This document shows positions 6,248 to 9,035 of a stretch of DNA of 9,035 nt, piece after piece. Under the pieces are notes generated by a model that saw nothing but the letters and a program-made list of their open reading frames with translations, had not been told where the DNA came from and searched no databases. The translations under genes and the position numbers were made by a program. Positions within the stretch are counted from its first letter, which is position 1. Each line of letters starts with the position of its first letter. The stretch comes from Deltaproteobacteria bacterium (GTDB lineage Bacteria; Desulfobacterota; SM23-61): contig JAOUFX010000068.1 of NCBI GenBank assembly GCA_029857975.1, positions 1-9,035 on the forward strand, read 5' to 3'.

Positions 6248-7684
6248 TCATTGCAAAGCTTGACGCAAATTCTCGCGGAGTTCCTTCTCCTCACTTTCAG
6301 CCACGGTTCTTAAATCTATCAAAATTTCTCCTTCTTGTACACGGGCGATCACTGGCGGGTCGCTTTTTCTCAATCTTTCCTCCAAACTGGCCACGGATGT
6401 TTTCAAGGGGCGAAGGGCGATGACCCGGGTAGGGAGTCCCTGTAAGGGAAGGGCTCCTCCTCCTACGGGCGAAATTTCTTCTCTTATCTTCACCTGACAG
6501 GAGGAAACAAGGTCTCTGGTCAATTGGCGCTGAAGTCGCTTGACCCGGCGTTCCAGCTTTTCTACCGGGCAGGTAATCATGTTGAGTACCGGAATTCTTT
6601 CAGCGGCCTGCTCATGGTTCCAATATACCCGGAGAGTGGATTCAAGCCCCGCCAGAGTGAGTTTGTCGATCCTTAACGCCCGGTTTAAAGGATTCTTTTT
6701 TATGAGATCGAGATATTTCTTTTGCCCCAGCATAATTCCCGCTTGCGGTCCGCCCAACAATTTATCGCCGCTGAAGGTGATCACATCCACCCCCGTCTCT
6801 AAGGCCTCTTGGACCGTGGGCTCCTTGGCTATCCCGTATGGAGACAGATCCACGAAGCACCCGCTTCCCAGATCTTCCAGCACGGGCAATCCATTCGCCC
6901 GGCCCAAAGCAACTAAGTCCTTTAAAGAAACTTCGGCTGTAAAACCCAGGACCCGGAAGTTGCTGGTATGCACCTTAAGTAATAAAGCTGTCCTTTCGTT
7001 GATGGCCCGTTCATAATCCTCAAGGTGGGTGCGATTGGTGGTTCCTACTTCTACCAGTTGAGCTCCGCTTTTTTTCATTACATCCGGAATGCGGAAGGAA
7101 CCTCCAATCTCGACCAGTTGGCCCCGGGAAACAATAACTTCTTTCCTTTCGGCCAGGCTGTTCAGAGCCAAAAAAACGGCACCGGCGTTATTATTAACCA
7201 CCAGGGCAGATTCGGCACCCGTAATCAGGCGGAGGATTTTTTCCACGTGTTCGTGCCGTGAGCCGCGCTCGCCCGAGATAAGATCGAATTCCAGGTTGGA
7301 GTACCCGCCGGCAATTTCCTCGATGTACTGCAGGGCTTCCGGAGCAAGCGGAGCTCTACCGAGGTTGGTATGCAGGACCACACCCGTGGCATTGATCACG
7401 CGTCGAAGGGAAGGACGGGCGGTCTTGGCTATTTCCTCATCCACGGCAGCAAGCAGTTCTTCTAAGGCAACTCCTACGGAGGCGGCTTCTTGCAGGTTGG
7501 CGCTGTTTAAAATGGCTTGGCGCTTCTGCTCCATAATTCTCCGGATGGACCCGACAATCAATTCCTTGGAATATTTTTTTAAGTGAGCTTGAATTTGGGA
7601 ATGACGCAGAAATTCATCGACCGCGGGAAGGGCTCGTAGGTAAGGTTGTTTATCTTCAGGCTCCATACCTCTGTTTTTCACCAT
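6248..7684 (-). CDS. selA: L-seryl-tRNA(Sec) selenium transferase (selenocysteine synthase)
   Basis: A 478-residue pyridoxal-phosphate enzyme that converts seryl-tRNA(Sec) to selenocysteinyl-tRNA(Sec) with selenophosphate in the cytoplasm. The N-terminal tRNA-binding part contains LRALPAVDEFLR (16-27). The catalytic domain shows INATGVVLHTNLGRAPL (97-113), NNNAGAVFLAL (164-174), EDLGSGCFVDL (270-280) and TFSGDKLLGGPQAG (303-316), where K308 is the expected PLP lysine; RALRIDKLTLAGLESTLR is at 335-352. The length is normal and no internal stop is seen. The ATG at 7684 overlaps the stop of the decayed alcohol dehydrogenase frame as ATGGTGA, which favours this start by coupling; an ATG six codons later (residue 7) is possible and would be closer to E. 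coli SelA. selB, selC and selD are not in the window, nor is a selenoprotein gene. Confidence 0.96.
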   Translation of the reverse strand: MVKNRGMEPEDKQPYLRALPAVDEFLRHSQIQAHLKKYSKELIVGSIRRIMEQKRQAILNSANLQEAASVGVALEELLAAVDEEIAKTARPSLRRVINATGVVLHTNLGRAPLAPEALQYIEEIAGGYSNLEFDLISGERGSRHEHVEKILRLITGAESALVVNNNAGAVFLALNSLAERKEVIVSRGQLVEIGGSFRIPDVMKKSGAQLVEVGTTNRTHLEDYERAINERTALLLKVHTSNFRVLGFTAEVSLKDLVALGRANGLPVLEDLGSGCFVDLSPYGIAKEPTVQEALETGVDVITFSGDKLLGGPQAGIMLGQKKYLDLIKKNPLNRALRIDKLTLAGLESTLRVYWNHEQAAERIPVLNMITCPVEKLERRVKRLQRQLTRDLVSSCQVKIREEISPVGGGALPLQGLPTRVIALRPLKTSVASLEERLRKSDPPVIARVQEGEILIDLRTVAESEEKELRENLRQALQ

Positions 7685-8060
7685 GCGGCCGTCAGGACCG
7701 GAACAATTTCCTGAGGGTCGGTAACTTTACGCATGTTGGAACGCATGGCCATATCAGCAACCGCTAATTTGGCTATTTCTTCCAGGCTCTCTTTTCCCGG
7801 AAGACCCTGGCTCCCCGGCCGACCACCTGGAGAGAAGAGTCGGGAATGGCTTCGGGGAATAGCGCGACATATCGTTCCCCCAGAGTGTCCAGGAGGGATC
7901 GCACCATGGCGCTGTCTTTCAGGGTCACATCGGTAACTACCAGGGCTTGGCGAATCCCCAGACCGTCCATTTCTTTAACCGTTTCCTTAAGGACTCCTTC
8001 ACCGAAGACGATCTTGGTGGGAATGTGAAAGTTGAAAATGAAACGGTCTTTATAGCTCAT
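7678..8060 (-). pseudogene. Iron-containing alcohol dehydrogenase, internally deleted remnant
   Basis: The first 89 or so codons from the ATG at 8060 read as the N-terminus of a group III (Fe-type) alcohol dehydrogenase: FNFHIPTKIVFGEGVLKE, a hydrophobic ALVVTD strand and a short segment ending in RGARVFRE. Soon after, the frame runs into a TAG at 7773. In the -1 frame, from about 7800, a second stretch (SLEEIAKLAVADMAMRSN, then a segment ending in VLTAAW) matches the extreme C-terminus of the same family and ends at the TGA 7680-7678. Intact members have about 380-400 residues; roughly 250 are missing, including the GGGS-x-x-D nucleotide loop and all metal ligands, so no frameshift could restore activity. 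The ATG is 2 bases after the upstream small gene, and the surviving C-terminal frame overlaps the selA start (ATGGTGA). A deletion in the strain is likely; an assembly error is the alternative. Confidence 0.85.
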
Positions 8061-8062
8061 GG

Positions 8063-8323
8063 TTATTCTTTCTTAAGGGGTTCCAGAATCTCCACCAGTT
8101 CGATAAGATCCTTATTGATCGTTAAGAAAGATTTGGGGGAAGCAAAATCTTTTGATTCCACATCCGTGATGCTGAGAAATTTCCTCTCATCGTTCAAGAC
8201 ATCCGAAAACCTCTTGCGATCTGCCGGCAGATAAACGAAGCCGGTGTATGCAGAATCAACTGTTTTAACCCAGACCCTTACCTTGCGGAATTTTGCCTGC
8301 ACTTTTCTTTTTTTCTTTTGCAT
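8063..8323 (-). CDS. Small conserved-looking protein of unknown function
   Basis: An 86-residue soluble protein that I do not recognise with certainty. The first 16 residues are very basic (MQKKKRKVQAKFRKVR), followed by alternating hydrophobic residues (VRVWVKTVDSAYTGFVYLP) that suggest beta strands, a segment RFSDVLNDERKFLSITDVE and a final NKDLIELVEILEPL strand. There is no signal peptide, membrane segment or cysteine. The pattern of a short strand-rich domain with an 'S-D-x-L-N' turn and an 'F-L-x-(I/V)-T-D' strand resembles small DUF proteins of Deltaproteobacteria, but I assign no family. It is the first gene of the operon, with GAGGAGGGA and AAGGG upstream of the ATG and a near-consensus promoter about 50 bases ahead. 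It is followed after 2 bases by the decayed dehydrogenase gene. Confidence 0.75.
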   Translation of the reverse strand: MQKKKRKVQAKFRKVRVWVKTVDSAYTGFVYLPADRKRFSDVLNDERKFLSITDVESKDFASPKSFLTINKDLIELVEILEPLKKE

Positions 8324-8372
8324 TAACCCTTCCCTCCTCGGAAAATGCTATCCTGAGGCGTTAAGCTATTTT

Positions 8373-8401
8373 ATGATAAATAAATGGATCAGAACTGTCA
8401 A
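8373..8401 (-). promoter_or_regulatory. Predicted sigma-70 promoter of the small-protein/adh/selA operon
   Basis: On the minus strand TTGACA (8401-8396), a 17-base spacer and TATCAT (8378-8373) give a perfect -35, a five-of-six -10 and ideal spacing. Transcription would start near 8366, about 43 bases before the ATG at 8323. The left direct repeat of the inserted element begins at 8405, three bases upstream of the -35 box. Confidence 0.75.
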
Positions 8402-8404
8402 GAA

Positions 8405-8414
8405 ATCTATTGGC
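8405..8414 (+). repeat. Target site duplication, left copy
   Basis: ATCTATTGGC, identical in sequence and orientation to 8772-8781, immediately outside the left terminal inverted repeat. Confidence 0.85.
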
Positions 8415-8465
8415 CTTGCCCCCCTCACTTTTCAATGGGTTAATGAATTTACTTTGATTAACGGA

Positions 8466-8517
8466 GCCCGGACGGGAGGGTGATGAAAGAGGGAGAGATT
8501 CACCCTTCCGTCCGGGC
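8466..8517. repeat. Hairpin 1 inside the element (18-bp arms)
   Basis: GCCCGGACGGGAGGGTGA (8466-8483) pairs with TCACCCTTCCGTCCGGGC (8500-8517): 17 of 18 positions are complementary and the odd one is a wobble pair on one RNA strand, with a 16-base purine-rich loop. No T-run follows on either strand, so it is not a typical terminator. Confidence 0.85.
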
Positions 8518-8533
8518 CGGGCAGTCTCTTCCC

Positions 8534-8720
8534 GGACCCGGCGGGGAGATGCTGCGCTGGGCCAAAAGGCGGTGGTTCTTCCATGACTTGGAGCTTTACT
8601 TCCACCGCAGTAGCAAAGATAGATGTTATTTGTGCTCTCTTTTTGCGGAGGCAAAGTGAGGGGTGCCGAAAGGTTTGATCCCACCGTTTGGCCGGCGCGC
8701 AGCATCTCCCCGCCGGGTCC
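8534..8720. repeat. Hairpin 2 inside the element: 187 bases with a perfect 24-bp base
   Basis: Bases 8534-8557 (starting GGACCCGGCGGGG) are the exact reverse complement of 8697-8720. Pairing continues inward: GGCCAAA (8560-8566) with TTTGGCC (8687-8693), CGGTGG (8570-8575) with CCACCG (8681-8686), ACTT (8598-8601) with AAGT (8654-8657), and CCGCA (8605-8609) with TGCGG (8644-8648), around an A/T-rich tip. The result is one long interrupted stem. It may be part of the mobile element, a structured RNA, or both; neither strand shows a convincing promoter right at its edge. Confidence 0.85.
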
Positions 8721-8771
8721 TGATAATCCTTCTGCAATCATGAGAGAAAATAAAAAGTGAAGGTGGGCAAG

Positions 8772-8781
8772 ATCTATTGGC
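8772..8781 (+). repeat. Target site duplication, right copy
   Basis: ATCTATTGGC, identical to 8405-8414, immediately outside the right terminal inverted repeat. Confidence 0.85.
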
Positions 8782-8804
8782 TGGGGCGATTTTACCAAGT
8801 TGCA

Positions 8805-8833
8805 TTGTCTGGCCAATATTTCTCTGGTAGAAT
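8805..8833 (+). promoter_or_regulatory. Predicted sigma-70 promoter of prmA
   Basis: TTGTCT (8805-8810), a 17-base spacer and TAGAAT (8828-8833) with a TG one base before the -10 (extended -10). Transcription would start near 8840, about 50 bases before the GTG at 8890. The -35 box is 23 bases from the right direct repeat of the inserted element. Confidence 0.6.
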
Positions 8834-8889
8834 ACAAATTAACAACTGGAAGTGACGAAAGTGAACTGCCGGGATTACAGGGAGCGGAC

Positions 8890-9035
8890 GTGCCTAAAGT
8901 TATTCAAAAAAGTTCTTGGATAGAATTGCGGGTAGAAGTTCACCCTTCTCTTGGGGAAGTCGTTGCCAATTTTTTGATTGAGCAGGGTTCCCCCGGAATT
9001 ATCCAAGAAAATGGTGTGGGGTCCTTAAAAGAAAA
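8890..9035 (+). CDS. prmA: Ribosomal protein L11 methyltransferase, N-terminal end (partial)
   Basis: Forty-eight codons from a GTG at 8890 to the right edge. WIELRVEVHPSLGEVVANFL, followed directly by IEQGSPGIIQEN, is the pattern of the PrmA N-terminal substrate-recognition domain, where W-(I/L)-E-(V/L) begins the first strand and a G-x-x-G-(V/I)-x-x-E segment ends the second helix. PrmA trimethylates lysines and the N-terminus of ribosomal protein L11 using S-adenosylmethionine, in the cytoplasm; the catalytic domain lies outside the window. The start is supported by AGGGAG 5 bases upstream. The same frame is open back to 8761 but offers no better start. It is divergent from the minus-strand operon. 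Confidence 0.8.
   Translation, partial: MPKVIQKSSWIELRVEVHPSLGEVVANFLIEQGSPGIIQENGVGSLKE

Larger units (their letters stand above)
8415..8771. mobile_element. Non-autonomous transposable element (MITE-like), 357 bases
   Basis: The ends are CTTGCCCCCCTCACTTTT (8415-8432) and, on the opposite strand, CTTGCCCACCTTCACTTTT (8771-8753), matching with one substitution and one inserted base. Exactly outside them lie identical 10-base direct repeats (8405-8414 and 8772-8781). Terminal inverted repeats plus a target duplication are the classical mark of DDE-type transposition. The interior has no plausible gene: the open frames on the minus strand run through hairpin arms and look like chance. It contains two strong hairpins (8466-8517 and 8534-8720). 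The C-(A/T)-TGCCCA end and the 10-base duplication recall IS4-family elements of the IS231 group, but that link is only a suggestion. The intergenic space 8324-8889 consists of this element and the two divergent promoters. Confidence 0.8.

Noticed and set aside
8534..8720. A 6S RNA, tmRNA, RNase P RNA or SRP RNA gene
   Set aside because: I found none of the conserved tmRNA, RNase P or SRP core sequences on either strand. 6S is compatible in size only, and the target duplications around it point to a mobile element.
8361..8837. Open frames of 158 and 101 codons on the minus strand through the inserted element
   Set aside because: They run through both hairpin arms and the terminal repeats, have low-complexity Pro/Ser/Arg-rich translations, no ribosome site and no recognisable domain.
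6248..8889. A tRNA-Sec gene (selC) or a selenoprotein with in-frame UGA near selA
   Set aside because: No long-armed tRNA with a TCA anticodon was recognised, and the stops in the dehydrogenase remnant are explained by deletion and frameshift: the TAG is not a Sec codon and the family motifs are missing.

Overview
The window reads as a chromosomal stretch of an anaerobic, Deltaproteobacteria-like (Desulfobacterota) bacterium. This is inferred from the gene types (a selenocysteine synthase, a TRAP transporter of the DctPQM kind, an HNH protein family common in that group), the moderate base composition, and intergenic repeats of the 'CATTGCGAG/GAAGCAATCT' and 'ATTCCC-N8-GGGAAT' types. No rRNA or other marker gene is present, so the placement is tentative.

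Layout. The left edge holds the last 42 codons of dxs (plus strand). Everything from 153 to 8323 is on the minus strand. Read in the direction of transcription (right to left) the order is: an 86-residue protein of unknown function; the remains of an iron-containing alcohol dehydrogenase gene; selA; an HNH endonuclease gene; a SpoU/TrmH-type rRNA methyltransferase gene; a repeat-rich gap of 493 bases; the TRAP transporter genes dctP, dctQ and dctM; and a lipoate-protein ligase gene that faces dxs. At the right edge prmA starts on the plus strand and runs out of the window.

How the genes work together. The three TRAP genes form one solute importer: a periplasmic binding protein and two membrane subunits, with a palindrome between dctP and dctQ and an ATGA overlap between dctQ and dctM. 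A good promoter (TTGACT-N17-TATAAG) lies about 345 bases upstream of dctP, so the interspersed repeats would be transcribed as its leader. The lipoate ligase gene follows dctM after 10 bases and is probably in the same transcript. A near-consensus promoter (TTGACA-N17-TATCAT) drives the operon that starts at 8323. The alcohol dehydrogenase in that operon has lost its whole catalytic middle; its surviving C-terminal frame still overlaps the selA start as ATGGTGA, which shows the genes were once coupled.

The most notable structure is at 8405-8781. It is a 357-base element without a coding gene, with 18/19-base terminal inverted repeats and an exact 10-base direct repeat on each side. This is the signature of a non-autonomous transposable element (MITE). 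It carries two strong, sequence-related hairpins; the larger spans 187 bases with a perfect 24-bp base. It sits between the -35 boxes of two divergent promoters, three bases from one of them.
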